Source: Bacteriovoracaceae bacterium (GTDB lineage Bacteria > Bdellovibrionota > Bacteriovoracia > Bacteriovoracales > Bacteriovoracaceae). Taken from it: a DNA stretch of 64,000 nucleotides. The notes beneath the pieces are model-generated. The model searched no databases, was not told the origin of the DNA, and saw only the letters and a list, made by a program, of their open reading frames with translations. How positions within the stretch are numbered: position 1 is the stretch's first letter; every line of letters starts with the position of its first letter. The DNA is taken from the NCBI GenBank assembly GCA_947450475.1, contig CANFVK010000003.1:1-64000 (forward strand). Reading direction: 5' to 3'. Shown here piece after piece: positions 34,917 to 43,942 of this stretch. Both the position numbers and the translations under genes were made by a program.

Positions 34917-35606
34917 ATGCAAAAACCTTCTGGTTTATTTTTAATATTATACTTTACTTTGATCTTGTCTAGCTGTGGACAAAATCAAGAAGATGCTACG
35001 ACAAGTTTTAGTACTACCGCCATTATTGCACAGACTCGCTCACTCAATAACACTGAAAGAATTATTGCGACTAGAATCTGTTACGCTTATCAATCAAAAT
35101 CGAAAAAGTTTAATACATCTGAATTTTTAGGCACTAATTTTTCATTTAAAACAAATGGAACTGATTGCCAAGATACAAAAAAAACTCAGAGCGTAAGTAC
35201 GACCTTAAAATCAGATTCGGGAACCAATTTATATTATGATCCTTCCAATTTATCTTCAAATTCAAAATTTTATAAAAAAGTTCAAACTGATTCTTCAGGC
35301 TATTTATCCAATATTTGTCGAAAAATATTTAATAACGAAGTGATAAGCAATACCGCAATACAGGCCAATTACAAAATACAAATTACTTTTTTTCGAGATA
35401 CATTGGATGGATATTACCTACAGTACTACGCTAAGCAATCAGAAAATGTTTACAAAATTGAGAGTGCAGACAAAATTAAAGTATTAACTCAAGTAGATTA
35501 TACAAATGGTAAGATTTTAGGTATGGATATGTCATTTTCTGGTCAAAAAGTATGTACTGACTCAACCAAATTTTCAAACTTTGAACAAAGTTTTATTTCT
35601 CATTAG
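34917..35606 (+). CDS. lipoprotein of unknown function
   Basis: A 229-residue predicted lipoprotein. Start ATG 34917 gives a signal sequence with lipobox LILSSC (Cys at about residue 19); the frame opens earlier at 34866 but has no start with a ribosome site and would overlap mnmD. The mature chain is Ser/Thr/Asn/Lys-rich and mostly beta-like, with four further cysteines (ICYAYQ, TDCQDT, SNICRKIF, QKVCTDS) that may form two disulfides. No family recognised. The last 14 bases overlap the end of the convergent 35593 gene. Confidence 0.6.
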   Translation: MQKPSGLFLILYFTLILSSCGQNQEDATTSFSTTAIIAQTRSLNNTERIIATRICYAYQSKSKKFNTSEFLGTNFSFKTNGTDCQDTKKTQSVSTTLKSDSGTNLYYDPSNLSSNSKFYKKVQTDSSGYLSNICRKIFNNEVISNTAIQANYKIQITFFRDTLDGYYLQYYAKQSENVYKIESADKIKVLTQVDYTNGKILGMDMSFSGQKVCTDSTKFSNFEQSFISH

Positions 35607-37407
35607 AATATTTAATTATTTTATTTAAGGTCTCAACTGAAAGTACAGTTCCTGAATCACCAGTATTTTCTTTCAAACCAGCGTTCTTGGCATTTTTTAG
35701 TATTTCTCGATTCGCATCAGCATCAACATTTTGGATATTTTTGGCTCCATTATTTAATTCCTGATAAAGTGAAGCAACGTTTCTTGATCTAGAACCGCCA
35801 TTATCGATCTCAAGATAAGATGAAACGATATTGTTAAAATGAACTAATTGTTTTAAGTCATCAGCGCGACTGGCAATTTCATTTCGTATACTTGCTAGTT
35901 TCGTCTGGTCTGGAGTTGAAACAGAATTGTCTTTAACAGATGTATGATTTTCTATTTTTTGGGCCATATCATCGATGATGGCTTGACGTTCATTTTTATA
36001 ACGATTGGCAATTTCTAGTTTTACTTCGTCTAGTGATTTTTTGTCTTTTGTCATTACACTTATTTTTGAATCATCGTAGCCCTCTTGCTTTAGGTATTTG
36101 ACAACTTCATCTTTATTACTCAATTTATCATTTAAAGTCTCCTCAAGTGCATATTGGCGTAGAGCAAATTCGGCCATATTTTTTTCTTTTTCAGTTGAAT
36201 CTGTACTAATAAATTTTTTGCATGTTTCAGAATCCACAATTTTGTCATTATCATCTAAACACTTTTTCATTTCTTTATTTAAATCATCATTTTTTTTCTG
36301 ATATGAGGATTCAACTTCACTCGAAGATAATGTTGTGGTGGCATCATTATTATTTTTATCAGTAATGGTCACTTTTCGAACATTTTTAATTTCTATTCCC
36401 GCAACACTGCGATTAGCCTTGTCGTTGAAAAATTTTGAAATTTCTTCCGTTGCAATAAGATTTTTTCGGGCAGATTTGACATAATCCATTATTAGGCATG
36501 CTTTGGTTTTACTTCTCGACATTTGGTCTTTATTTTCACCAAACTCACTTTCAGCGGCATAACAGACACTACTGATAGACCCTATACACTGAGACCATTT
36601 AGCTGAATCAGTATTAACATTTTTATCAGTAGAATTTGTTAGATTAGCCGATTTTAGAGACTTTACGTTTTCAGCGATATTATTTTTTGACTCAGATTCG
36701 TCTTTACCAATTAAGCAAAGTTTGCAAGCCATTGGGTTATTGTTGCTATCAGTACATTTTTTTTCATTTGAATCAATACAATCAAGTCCATTTGATGTTG
36801 GTGCAACTTCAAGGCAGTAGGAGGTAAAAGAACTGACAATCGTCTTACCTAATTCAGTTTTATAAAGTTCATTAAATTTAGCATGATCAACTAGCGCCAC
36901 ACTTTTAGAATCTTTTTGAGCTTTTTCATCACCGTAAAGTGCTTCATCTAATTTTTTTTGAAAAACTTTGGAAAGTTCAATAACGGCTGGATCACTCATG
37001 TAATCAGCACCAAGTTGTTTGGATTTACTAGTTAAATTCAATGTACCTGAACCTTGAGGACTTGCTGGAGAACGACTTGTATTTCCAGTTTGAGAAAGCT
37101 TGGTTTCCTCTTGAGCATAGAGATTTTTAACCTCTTTACGATCATCAGCACTCAAAGGAGCGATTCCCTTAGCAGAATCACCATCCCAAAGACATTTAGA
37201 TATTGCGCTTAAATCATTTTGAAGCTTACTCTTGCAGTCTTGATATTGCTTATTGACTCCACTGATGGTCAATATTTTTTCAAGTGCACCTGAATTGTTT
37301 CCATCCTGCTTAATTTCATTATAAACTTCGGCTTTGGTGGCACAAAAAGCAGTGCTGGATATTAGTAAAGTGAAAGATAAAATCGAGCTATATATGGGCT
37401 TCATCAT
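35593..37407 (-). CDS. large secreted coiled-coil protein of unknown function
   Basis: A 604-residue exported protein with a signal peptide (IYSSILSFTLLISSTAFCA, about 1-22). It is very rich in Lys, Asp, Glu, Asn and Ser and likely largely helical; long charged stretches (about 360-480, 500-570) suggest coiled coil. Cysteines cluster at about 205-240 (CLEVAPTSNGLDCIDSNEKKCTD...MACKLC). No catalytic motif or family is recognised. It lies downstream of the recombinase gene on the same strand but 93 bases away with an inverted repeat between them, so it may have its own promoter. Confidence 0.6.
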   Translation of the reverse strand: MMKPIYSSILSFTLLISSTAFCATKAEVYNEIKQDGNNSGALEKILTISGVNKQYQDCKSKLQNDLSAISKCLWDGDSAKGIAPLSADDRKEVKNLYAQEETKLSQTGNTSRSPASPQGSGTLNLTSKSKQLGADYMSDPAVIELSKVFQKKLDEALYGDEKAQKDSKSVALVDHAKFNELYKTELGKTIVSSFTSYCLEVAPTSNGLDCIDSNEKKCTDSNNNPMACKLCLIGKDESESKNNIAENVKSLKSANLTNSTDKNVNTDSAKWSQCIGSISSVCYAAESEFGENKDQMSRSKTKACLIMDYVKSARKNLIATEEISKFFNDKANRSVAGIEIKNVRKVTITDKNNNDATTTLSSSEVESSYQKKNDDLNKEMKKCLDDNDKIVDSETCKKFISTDSTEKEKNMAEFALRQYALEETLNDKLSNKDEVVKYLKQEGYDDSKISVMTKDKKSLDEVKLEIANRYKNERQAIIDDMAQKIENHTSVKDNSVSTPDQTKLASIRNEIASRADDLKQLVHFNNIVSSYLEIDNGGSRSRNVASLYQELNNGAKNIQNVDADANREILKNAKNAGLKENTGDSGTVLSVETLNKIIKYSNEK

Positions 37408-37476
37408 ACGTCCAATAGTTTATCAGACTTGTCGGTTTATCCGAAAAAAACTGTAATTTTGCCAAAATTCATTAGT

Positions 37477-37504
37477 GTATATGCCACATAATAGTGGCAT
37501 TTAT
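37477..37504. repeat. near-palindrome at the recombinase stop codon (7-bp arms, 6-bp centre)
   Basis: ATGCCAC at 37481-37487 is an exact inverted copy of GTGGCAT at 37494-37500, around a 6-base centre ATAATA. Widened to 11-base arms (37477-37504), the two arms agree at nine of eleven places. This 11-6-11 layout is that of Xer core sites, and it touches the stop codon of the recombinase gene. It could equally be a hairpin: read on the plus strand a T-rich run follows, but no plus-strand gene lies upstream that needs a terminator. Confidence 0.45.
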
Positions 37505-38487
37505 TTTTTGGATTTTTTAAGGAAGCCTAAACCAAAAACTGGACTCTCCGAAAGCTTTTGGCGACGTTTGTTATATTCTTCCGTGGTTTTCACTGAAGCA
37601 TGTCCGACATCTTTAGAAATTTTATAGAGATCGATTCCGTTTTCAAGGGCCGATCCGATATAACTAGCACGCGCTGAGTGGGGTGAGATTTTCTGATGTA
37701 TACCAGCTTTTTTACACCAAGATTTTACGATATAATCAACTGACTTAGGGTTAAGAGGCTTGATGATATGTTGTGGCTCAATTGGATTTCTAGAAGGTCT
37801 AAAAATCCAATCTTCTAGGTGAAGTTCATCACCTGTAGACTTTAAATAATCTAGATAATCATTTATAACTTGGGCACATTTAGGATGAATAACCTTAGTA
37901 AGCTGTTTGCCACCTTTGGCACGAATTTCAATAAGGTTAAAACCGTCTTGAACCTTAAAATTTTTAAGCCGTAAGTTAATTAACTCCGCTTTTCTTATTC
38001 CAGTGGTAAAAAGGGTGTAAATCACTGCACGGTGAAGCAGCCCCGGTCCTTTTAAATCTTCTAGCAAGCTAAAAAGGTGGGCAATTTGATCATCACTAAG
38101 ATCATTTGTTGGACTTAGGACATCTTGACGAGGTCTCTTAATGGAAGTGCATGGATTAAAAGTAAGTATATTCTTTTCAACTAAAAAATCAAAAAAACTA
38201 GAGTTTGCCGCAAGTTTTCTATTTACAGTTTTTGGTGCGTTGTTTGAGTCAGTCAACCAATTTCGAAAGGCTACAATATGAACTCTTTTAATATCGCAAT
38301 AACCACTTACCTGCTTAAAATGATCACCTAAGAATTCAAAAAATTGATTAATGTCAATACGGTATGATTTACGAGTATGTGGTGATTGAAAATTGTGAAA
38401 AAATTCATACTCAAGCTCGGAATTAAATGAACTTTTTGTAGTTAAAATAGATAGTTCTGTTGGAGATTTTTTCAAAATTTGATTCAT
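37501..38487 (-). CDS. tyrosine recombinase, XerC/XerD-like
   Basis: A 328-residue site-specific tyrosine recombinase. Catalytic residues are all present: R165 (TTGIRKAELINL), K191 (RAKGGKQ), H270-x2-R273 (HSARASY), H296 (GHASVKTTEEY) and the nucleophile Y305. The N-terminal SAM-like DNA-binding domain covers about residues 25-110 (SPHTRKSYRIDINQFFEFLG). The length and layout fit XerC/XerD housekeeping recombinases that resolve chromosome dimers. No second recombinase, phage or integron gene is nearby. Codon use matches its neighbours, so there is no sign of recent transfer. An inverted repeat lies at its stop codon (see that entry). Confidence 0.88.
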   Translation of the reverse strand: MNQILKKSPTELSILTTKSSFNSELEYEFFHNFQSPHTRKSYRIDINQFFEFLGDHFKQVSGYCDIKRVHIVAFRNWLTDSNNAPKTVNRKLAANSSFFDFLVEKNILTFNPCTSIKRPRQDVLSPTNDLSDDQIAHLFSLLEDLKGPGLLHRAVIYTLFTTGIRKAELINLRLKNFKVQDGFNLIEIRAKGGKQLTKVIHPKCAQVINDYLDYLKSTGDELHLEDWIFRPSRNPIEPQHIIKPLNPKSVDYIVKSWCKKAGIHQKISPHSARASYIGSALENGIDLYKISKDVGHASVKTTEEYNKRRQKLSESPVFGLGFLKKSKK

Positions 38488-38558
38488 TTATCTACTATTC
38501 TACAAGACTCCATATATAATGAAAGCAGGAAAAAATGAACTAAAAGGGGAGAGCTAGC

Positions 38559-39365
38559 TTGAAGTTTGAAAACACCATTAGTGTGGCGATTTTGATGAAT
38601 AATGCACAAGAGGCGAGTGATCTGGCCGAAGAAATGGATCGTTACTCCAGAAATTTTATTACCCATGAACTTAACAGCTTTGATCAATTCGTCGAGCTGA
38701 TTGAATCAATGACTATTGATTGTTTTTATTTAGATTGGAATTATATCAATTTATCAATAATTGATGTTGTTGAAAAATTAAGAAACAGTAAAAAACATCG
38801 AAGATCTGCTATTTTTATCGTAACTGATTCTCATCAATCTCAGATTCCATTGCAATATTCGGCCTTGCAGATTGATATGATTTTAACTAAACCAATTGCT
38901 AAAGAAATGGTTGCCCAAGCTTGTAAGAAAAGCGTTGCTAAAAAAATGAATCAAATCATACCAGAAGATTTTAATGTCATGATCCTCGACAATAACCCTG
39001 AGATAATTGAATTGATGACAGGGCATCTCGAACAGATGAATCATCATCGATTCAAGTCGGCAACTTCAATTAAAGAAGCTAAAAATCTTCTGATGAAAAA
39101 TGACTTTGATCTTTTTTTGTTGGATTGGAATTTAGATGATGGAACGTGTATTGATCTAATTGAATTTTTGCGATCAAATCCGGACAGAACACGCTTGATT
39201 AATTCTTTAGTCATGGTTATTACCGGAAGAGATGATGTTGACGATATTATGACTTTACTTCGATATAACGTTAAGGATCATATTATTAAGCCTTTCAATT
39301 ATGATGAATTTGAAGAAAAACTAATCTATGGACTAGATCGCCACGTTAAAACGCTATCCAAATAG
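38559..39365 (+). CDS. two-receiver-domain response regulator
   Basis: A 268-residue protein with two CheY-like receiver domains and no output domain. Domain 1 (about 6-125) has the acceptor-like D59 (CFYLDWN), T89 and K111 but lacks the acidic pair near its start, so phosphorylation there is doubtful. Domain 2 (about 139-262) has D144 (MILDNNPE), acceptor D189 (LLDWN), T212 and K234 (IIKPF) and looks fully competent. The start is TTG 38559 because AAGGGGAG is well placed before it; the next ATG (38595) would cut into domain 1. It diverges from the recombinase gene with 71 bases between the starts. The partner kinase is unknown. Confidence 0.85.
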   Translation: MKFENTISVAILMNNAQEASDLAEEMDRYSRNFITHELNSFDQFVELIESMTIDCFYLDWNYINLSIIDVVEKLRNSKKHRRSAIFIVTDSHQSQIPLQYSALQIDMILTKPIAKEMVAQACKKSVAKKMNQIIPEDFNVMILDNNPEIIELMTGHLEQMNHHRFKSATSIKEAKNLLMKNDFDLFLLDWNLDDGTCIDLIEFLRSNPDRTRLINSLVMVITGRDDVDDIMTLLRYNVKDHIIKPFNYDEFEEKLIYGLDRHVKTLSK

Positions 39366-39368
39366 CTT

Positions 39369-39396
39369 CTACCAGATAACTTCCATTATCGGGTAG
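39369..39396 (+). terminator. hairpin after the two-receiver gene
   Basis: CTACC-A-GATAA at 39369-39379 pairs with TTATC-G-GGTAG at 39386-39396, with one mismatch, around a six-base loop, three bases after the stop. No strong T-run follows (ATGATTTTAAG), so termination is plausible but unproven. Confidence 0.45.
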
Positions 39397-39529
39397 ATGA
39401 TTTTAAGCTTTTTAAAGACCTTTCGTTGCGCCAAAATGACAAAATTTTGATACATTTTCTACAACCCTTGTTACAATAGATCAAAAGGTTTTTAGCAACT
39501 TATAATTGAACAAAATTTGGAGGTTCAAC

Positions 39530-40255
39530 ATGAATTTCGCTCTTTTCACATTACCTGGCGCAGAAATGTTATTTCGCTGGATTCATTACTTTGCTGGAGT
39601 TATTTGGATCGGAATGCTTTATTATTTTAACTTTGTTCAGGGAGAATGGTTTAAAGAATTAGATGCTGATGAAAAAATTAAATCGGCCCGTGGAATTGCC
39701 GTGAGAACTCTTGTTCCAAGGGCTCTGGCCTGGTTTAGATATGGCGCTCTTTTTACATTTGTTTCAGGTGTGATTATTATGGGATTAAAGGGTCACGGTA
39801 TGGGCTCAGCAATGTTTACAACTTCATGGTGGGCCTATATCGCCACAGGAGCTGCCTTTGGTACAGTTATGTTTTTAAATGTTTGGCTTGTCATCTGGCC
39901 AAATCAAAAAATTGTAATAGCTTCTGCTAAACAAGTTGCTGGTGGCGGTGCTGCACTACCTGAAGCCGCCGGTGCTGCGGCTAAAGCGGGTTTGGCCTCA
40001 AGACACAATACTCTTTTTTCTTTGCCTATGCTCTTTTTAATGGGAGCAGCTTCTCACCTACCTTCTCAAGTAAATCCAGATTTTAATGGCTGGAGATTGG
40101 CCATTGCTATCGCGCTTATTCTTGGAGGATTAGAATTTAATGCACTCAAGGGTAAAACAGATAATCTTAAAATTACATCAATTATGGGTGTGACTCATAT
40201 GGGAGTTGTTTTAACATTTATCCTTTACTTCTTAATTGAGGCTTTGACTAAATGA
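39530..40255 (+). CDS. PuuD-like integral membrane protein
   Basis: A 241-residue polytopic protein similar to the N-terminal membrane domain of urate hydroxylase PuuD. Signatures: AEMLFRWIHYFAGVIWIGMLYYFNFVQG, RALAWFRYGALFTFVSGVIIM, TTSWWAYIATGAAFGTVMFLNVWLVIWPNQKIV and SRHNTLFSLPMLFLMGAASH. Histidines within helices fit haem or substrate contacts. PuuD proper carries a fused C-terminal cytochrome c domain; here that function is on the next gene, which overlaps by four bases. ATG 39530 follows GGAGG. Whether it acts on urate is unknown; many deltaproteobacteria carry such PuuD-like genes without purine-degradation neighbours. Confidence 0.78.
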   Translation: MNFALFTLPGAEMLFRWIHYFAGVIWIGMLYYFNFVQGEWFKELDADEKIKSARGIAVRTLVPRALAWFRYGALFTFVSGVIIMGLKGHGMGSAMFTTSWWAYIATGAAFGTVMFLNVWLVIWPNQKIVIASAKQVAGGGAALPEAAGAAAKAGLASRHNTLFSLPMLFLMGAASHLPSQVNPDFNGWRLAIAIALILGGLEFNALKGKTDNLKITSIMGVTHMGVVLTFILYFLIEALTK

Positions 40256-40626
40256 TTTTATCGACTCACTTAGTTCGAACTAACAGAAAACAAAGAGCAA
40301 GTTCATTGCTCTTTGTTTTCTGTTTATTTTTAATCATAAGCTGTAATAAAGAAGTAACTAGACCACTAACGGCATTAGAAGCCAGAGGCAAATCAAGTTA
40401 TATGTCCAATTGTATAGCTTGCCATAATCCTGACCCTCGCCTAAGCGGAAGTATCGGGCCTGATGTGGCGAATTCATCATTTGAACTTTTATCTGCTAGA
40501 ATCTTGAGAAAAACTTATCCTCCTGGCTATAAACCAAAAAGAGAAACGGCCGTCATGCCAGCCTTACCGATGCTAGAAAATGATATTCCAGCAATTCATG
40601 CTTACTTAAACAGTTTTAAAAACTGA
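40252..40626 (+). CDS. lipid-anchored c-type cytochrome
   Basis: A 124-residue single-haem cytochrome c. A hydrophobic N-terminus ends in a lipobox-like LIIS-C31; the haem motif is C54-IA-C57-H58 (NCIACHNPDP), and M102 (TAVMPALP) is the likely sixth ligand. It overlaps the PuuD-like gene by four bases (ATGA), so the two are translationally coupled and probably act together, the membrane protein passing electrons to the cytochrome. The 3' end overlaps the convergent ribB gene by 21 bases. Confidence 0.85.
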   Translation: MILSTHLVRTNRKQRASSLLFVFCLFLIISCNKEVTRPLTALEARGKSSYMSNCIACHNPDPRLSGSIGPDVANSSFELLSARILRKTYPPGYKPKRETAVMPALPMLENDIPAIHAYLNSFKN

Positions 40627-41223
40627 TTGAACATATTTCTTAATTTCAGCCACGGAAATTATTTTAATTTTATATTTTTTAGAAAATTCCAAAAGATCAT
40701 CTTTTTTCAAAGTCTCACCAAATTCGTTTAAAGTTTCACATAAAACACCGACTTCTGTAAGACCTGCTAATTTTAATAAATCAATTGCCGCTTCAGTATG
40801 ACCGGCCCTAACCAGGACACCTTTATCATGGGCGATAAGTGGAAAAACATGCCCCGGTCTTTCAAAGTCAGAAGCTACTGAATCGAGATCACTCAATTTT
40901 TTCATCGTTACAACTTTATCATTGGAACTTATTCCAGTGTGCGTGCCTTCAATCGCATCAATGCTTACTGTAAATGCGGTAATAAAAGTTCCCTCATTAT
41001 CTGGTACCATAAGAGGTAATTTTAGTTTATCTGCAATAGTCTTGCTTATAGGATTAGTGATAAGTCCCCTAGCATGATTGATTAAAAAATTGATTTTATC
41101 CTTTGTAACAAATGTAGCGGCCATTAAAAGATCTGCTTCATTTTCTCTATCATCATCATCTGTAACCAGAATAAAATGTCCAGCCTTTAAATCTTCTAAA
41201 ATTTCAAAAATCAATTCACTCAT
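40606..41223 (-). CDS. ribB: 3,4-dihydroxy-2-butanone-4-phosphate synthase
   Basis: RibB converts ribulose 5-phosphate to the four-carbon unit of riboflavin. This 205-residue protein has the family motifs DDDDRENEADLLMAA (metal/substrate loop), RGLITNPIS, DAIEGTHTGISSNDKV, RPGHVFPLIAHDKGVLVRAGHTEAAIDLLKLAGL. No RibA (GTP cyclohydrolase) domain is attached, so RibB is stand-alone here. No FMN riboswitch fits before it, as the upstream lipoprotein gene is only 12 bases away; the two are likely co-transcribed. Confidence 0.95.
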   Translation of the reverse strand: MSELIFEILEDLKAGHFILVTDDDDRENEADLLMAATFVTKDKINFLINHARGLITNPISKTIADKLKLPLMVPDNEGTFITAFTVSIDAIEGTHTGISSNDKVVTMKKLSDLDSVASDFERPGHVFPLIAHDKGVLVRAGHTEAAIDLLKLAGLTEVGVLCETLNEFGETLKKDDLLEFSKKYKIKIISVAEIKKYVQSVFKTV

Positions 41224-41235
41224 GCCATCGTTATA

Positions 41236-42732
41236 CTAGGGATGAAACAATAAGTGAATGGAAGGTTTTGGAGTTTCTAAGCCTTTTTTATAGTTTTTGT
41301 ACAACTCAAGGTCTTTACTTATGAAATCATCAATTACTGCATATATCTCTTTTGGAGTCATTGGATGATCATATTCAATTGAATGTAATTCTAAATTTTT
41401 ATAAATAGTTTCACCAATTTTATCTAGTACCATAAAAACTTCAAGTTGAGTTGGGCCCATATTAAGTGGAAATTTTTTTTCAATAAATTTTTTAATTAGT
41501 GGAGATCTTCGAAGTAACCAATACACTTTTGACTGGGTATCCATCTTTAAATTACCATCGAAACGGTAACCTTCGTGATCCATTTTCTCAAAAATCTTCG
41601 TTAAGATGAAATCTTTAAAGCGAGATTCTTCAAGTTTTTTTGGGTTTCTCCATTCCGCAACTAATTCAAAATCAGGATCTAGCTGTATATCACCTGGAGC
41701 AAAAACATCAGTAGTTTCAACAGAATCTTTTTTGAGGGGGACTCCAATTGTATTTAGAAAAGGAATCATCCCTTCAGAAAAATGAGACTTAAATTTGGGT
41801 ATATAATCACTTTGAGGATTGGCCAACTTAAAGCCCGCTGAAATAATCTCAGAACAGTAAAGTCGAGAATCATCTTTATAATTCATAGAAAAGTCATATT
41901 CAACATTCTTACCAGAATCTTGATATTTTTTAACTCTATTAAAAATAGCTTTTGAAGCTTCATTGGCCAAAGCTTGATCTTTATGACGAAAAACGACAGT
42001 TCTTACATTTTTTTCCTCAAGATGATCTTTAAAAGGCGCAGTAACACTTCCAATTTCAATATGTGCTTCAGTCGTAAACATTTGAGTTGAGGTTGGCTCA
42101 CGATATACAAAGCTCAAATGTGAAAATTGATAATCACTTACTGCAATTCTTGCAATCGCAGCTGAACTATAAGCATTTCCTCTTGAAAGTATAACGTCAC
42201 CAGACTTTAAATCTTCATATGATTTAAAATCACTCGCATATTTTGGATTTATTAACAAATTGGGAAATTCTCCTTTTAGGTTAACAAAATCAGAAGTTGA
42301 AGAGCCATCTTTTTCAAAATGTAATTCTACTAAGTAATCTTCTATGTATCTTAAAGCTCTTAAAACATCCTGAGCTGCACTTAAACATTGATTGTCCACA
42401 ATCTTATTATTTTTAAACTTTTTAAATGAGTCTTTGATCGCCAATCGAGTTTCAAATGAAGTTTGGATGTCTTCATCAATCGATTTAATATCAGTTGTAT
42501 CAAAGTAGGTCGAAACGCCGGCAGTATTTAATAATCTCTGATAAAGTTTGTTAAAATTTTTTGAGCACTCTAGTGAATCAACGCCAATATACTGGGAAGC
42601 TAAAATTGCATCTCGGTTAGCTTCAGCAACTATAGTTTCTCTTTCTGATGCCGGCCGACGAGATCTCCATAGTGAGCAACTACTTAAAACTAAGCATAAC
42701 AAGACTATAAATGAAGTTGGTTTTTTAAACAT
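41236..42732 (-). CDS. YiiX-like permuted papain-fold lipoprotein
   Basis: A 498-residue predicted lipoprotein (lipobox LVLSSC19). The middle carries a permuted papain-like (YiiX/YaeF, DUF830-type) domain: LKSGDVILSRG at about 175-185, FSH205LSFVY, TEAHIEIG near 221-228 and LYC293SEII. In this family the His precedes the Cys, as here. Such enzymes hydrolyse amide or ester bonds in cell-envelope or lipid substrates. The flanking regions (about 25-165 and 330-498) are helical and unassigned. It precedes ribB by 12 bases on the same strand; the two functions look unrelated. Confidence 0.75.
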   Translation of the reverse strand: MFKKPTSFIVLLCLVLSSCSLWRSRRPASERETIVAEANRDAILASQYIGVDSLECSKNFNKLYQRLLNTAGVSTYFDTTDIKSIDEDIQTSFETRLAIKDSFKKFKNNKIVDNQCLSAAQDVLRALRYIEDYLVELHFEKDGSSTSDFVNLKGEFPNLLINPKYASDFKSYEDLKSGDVILSRGNAYSSAAIARIAVSDYQFSHLSFVYREPTSTQMFTTEAHIEIGSVTAPFKDHLEEKNVRTVVFRHKDQALANEASKAIFNRVKKYQDSGKNVEYDFSMNYKDDSRLYCSEIISAGFKLANPQSDYIPKFKSHFSEGMIPFLNTIGVPLKKDSVETTDVFAPGDIQLDPDFELVAEWRNPKKLEESRFKDFILTKIFEKMDHEGYRFDGNLKMDTQSKVYWLLRRSPLIKKFIEKKFPLNMGPTQLEVFMVLDKIGETIYKNLELHSIEYDHPMTPKEIYAVIDDFISKDLELYKNYKKGLETPKPSIHLLFHP

Positions 42733-42791
42733 GAGTTTTTCCTCTTAAATCAAGACGGCTTTTACACTATTATTCTAGAGAAAAACTTGGT

Positions 42792-42808
42792 TTTCCTCTA
42801 GGAGGAAA
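42792..42808 (-). terminator. possible hairpin downstream of asd
   Basis: TTTCCTC at 42792-42798 and GAGGAAA at 42802-42808 form a 7-bp stem with a 3-base loop, about 20 bases after the asd stop. In the minus direction a short T run follows after ACCAAG, so termination is possible but weak. Confidence 0.35.
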
Positions 42809-42829
42809 TAAATTCTTTTGATCGGGTAT

Positions 42830-43942
42830 TTAGTGGGCCAAAAGAATATGAAGCATTCTTCTTAAAGGCTCAGCCGCTCCCCAGAGTAGCTGGTCCCCCA
42901 CAGTGAAAGCATTGACAAATTCAGGGCCTATGTTCATTTTACGGATGCGGCCAATGGGAATTTGTAAATTTCCGCTGGTATATTCAGGTGTTAAATATTT
43001 CAATGAATCACTTTTGTTATTTGGAACCAACTTAACCCAAGAGTTGTGCTCACGAATCATACTTTCAATTTCATCTAATGGAATATTTTGATTGAGTTTA
43101 ATCGTCAGTCCTTGAGAGTGACATCTCATTGCAGCAACTCTGACACAAGTGCCATCTATCGGAATGATTTTTTGTGATTGAAGAATTTTATTTGCTTCTA
43201 CTTCTGCTTTCCATTCTTCGCGACTTTGTCCATTTTCTAATTCAGAGTCAATCCATGGTAAGAGGTTAAAAGCCAAGGGATGACCAAAGTGATTTTTAGG
43301 AAAAGAAGCATGACTCAAAAGATTTTTTACTCGTTTTTCAATTATTAAAATTTTCTCAGAGAGATCAAGCCCTTCTTTTAAGACATCATCTGTGACAAAT
43401 TTCATCTGGCTGAGCAATTCACTCATATGTCGAGCCCCCGCACCAGAAGCAGCTTGATAAGTCATGGATGTGATCCAATCTATTTTTTTATTTTTAAATA
43501 GACCTCCGAGGGCGAGCATCATAAGAGACACAGTACAATTGCCGCCAATATAATCCTTTAAGCCCGTCTGAAGTGATTTTTGAATAACATCTAAATTCAA
43601 CGGATCAAGTACTATAACTGAAGAATTTTCCATACGAAGTGTTGAAGCTGCATCAATCCAATAACCTTTAAAACCTTTTTTGCGTAATTCACCATGAACT
43701 GATTTGGTATAATCGCCACCTTGGCAAGTTAAAATAATATCCATTTTTTTCAGTATTTCTAAGTCGTAGGCATCTTGAAGTAAAGGATGGCTATTTTCCA
43801 ATTGATGGGGATTTTGCAAATTCTTCTGAGAAGTAGAAAAGAAAGTGGTTTCAAAATGAGAAAAATCATTCTCAGCTTTCATTCTCTCCATAAGAACTTG
43901 ACCAACCATTCCTCTCCATCCAACAATCCCTAACTTCATCAT
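42830..43942 (-). CDS. asd: aspartate-semialdehyde dehydrogenase
   Basis: Asd makes aspartate semialdehyde from aspartyl phosphate, feeding lysine, diaminopimelate, methionine and threonine. The 370-residue protein is close to E. coli Asd (367): GIVGWRGMVGQVLMERM (NADP-binding), FFSTSQ, CQGGDYTKSV, GYWIDAASTLRM, GGNCTVSLMMLALGGL with the catalytic Cys, YQAASGAGARHMSELL and RVAAMRCHSQ. ATG 43942 is preferred, with TTGAGG before it; a TTG 12 bases earlier is the only alternative. It is divergent from lysC with about 90 bases between. Confidence 0.95.
   Translation of the reverse strand: MMKLGIVGWRGMVGQVLMERMKAENDFSHFETTFFSTSQKNLQNPHQLENSHPLLQDAYDLEILKKMDIILTCQGGDYTKSVHGELRKKGFKGYWIDAASTLRMENSSVIVLDPLNLDVIQKSLQTGLKDYIGGNCTVSLMMLALGGLFKNKKIDWITSMTYQAASGAGARHMSELLSQMKFVTDDVLKEGLDLSEKILIIEKRVKNLLSHASFPKNHFGHPLAFNLLPWIDSELENGQSREEWKAEVEANKILQSQKIIPIDGTCVRVAAMRCHSQGLTIKLNQNIPLDEIESMIREHNSWVKLVPNNKSDSLKYLTPEYTSGNLQIPIGRIRKMNIGPEFVNAFTVGDQLLWGAAEPLRRMLHILLAH

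Noticed and set aside
41224..41235. FMN riboswitch before ribB
   Set aside because: Only 12 bases separate ribB from the upstream gene.
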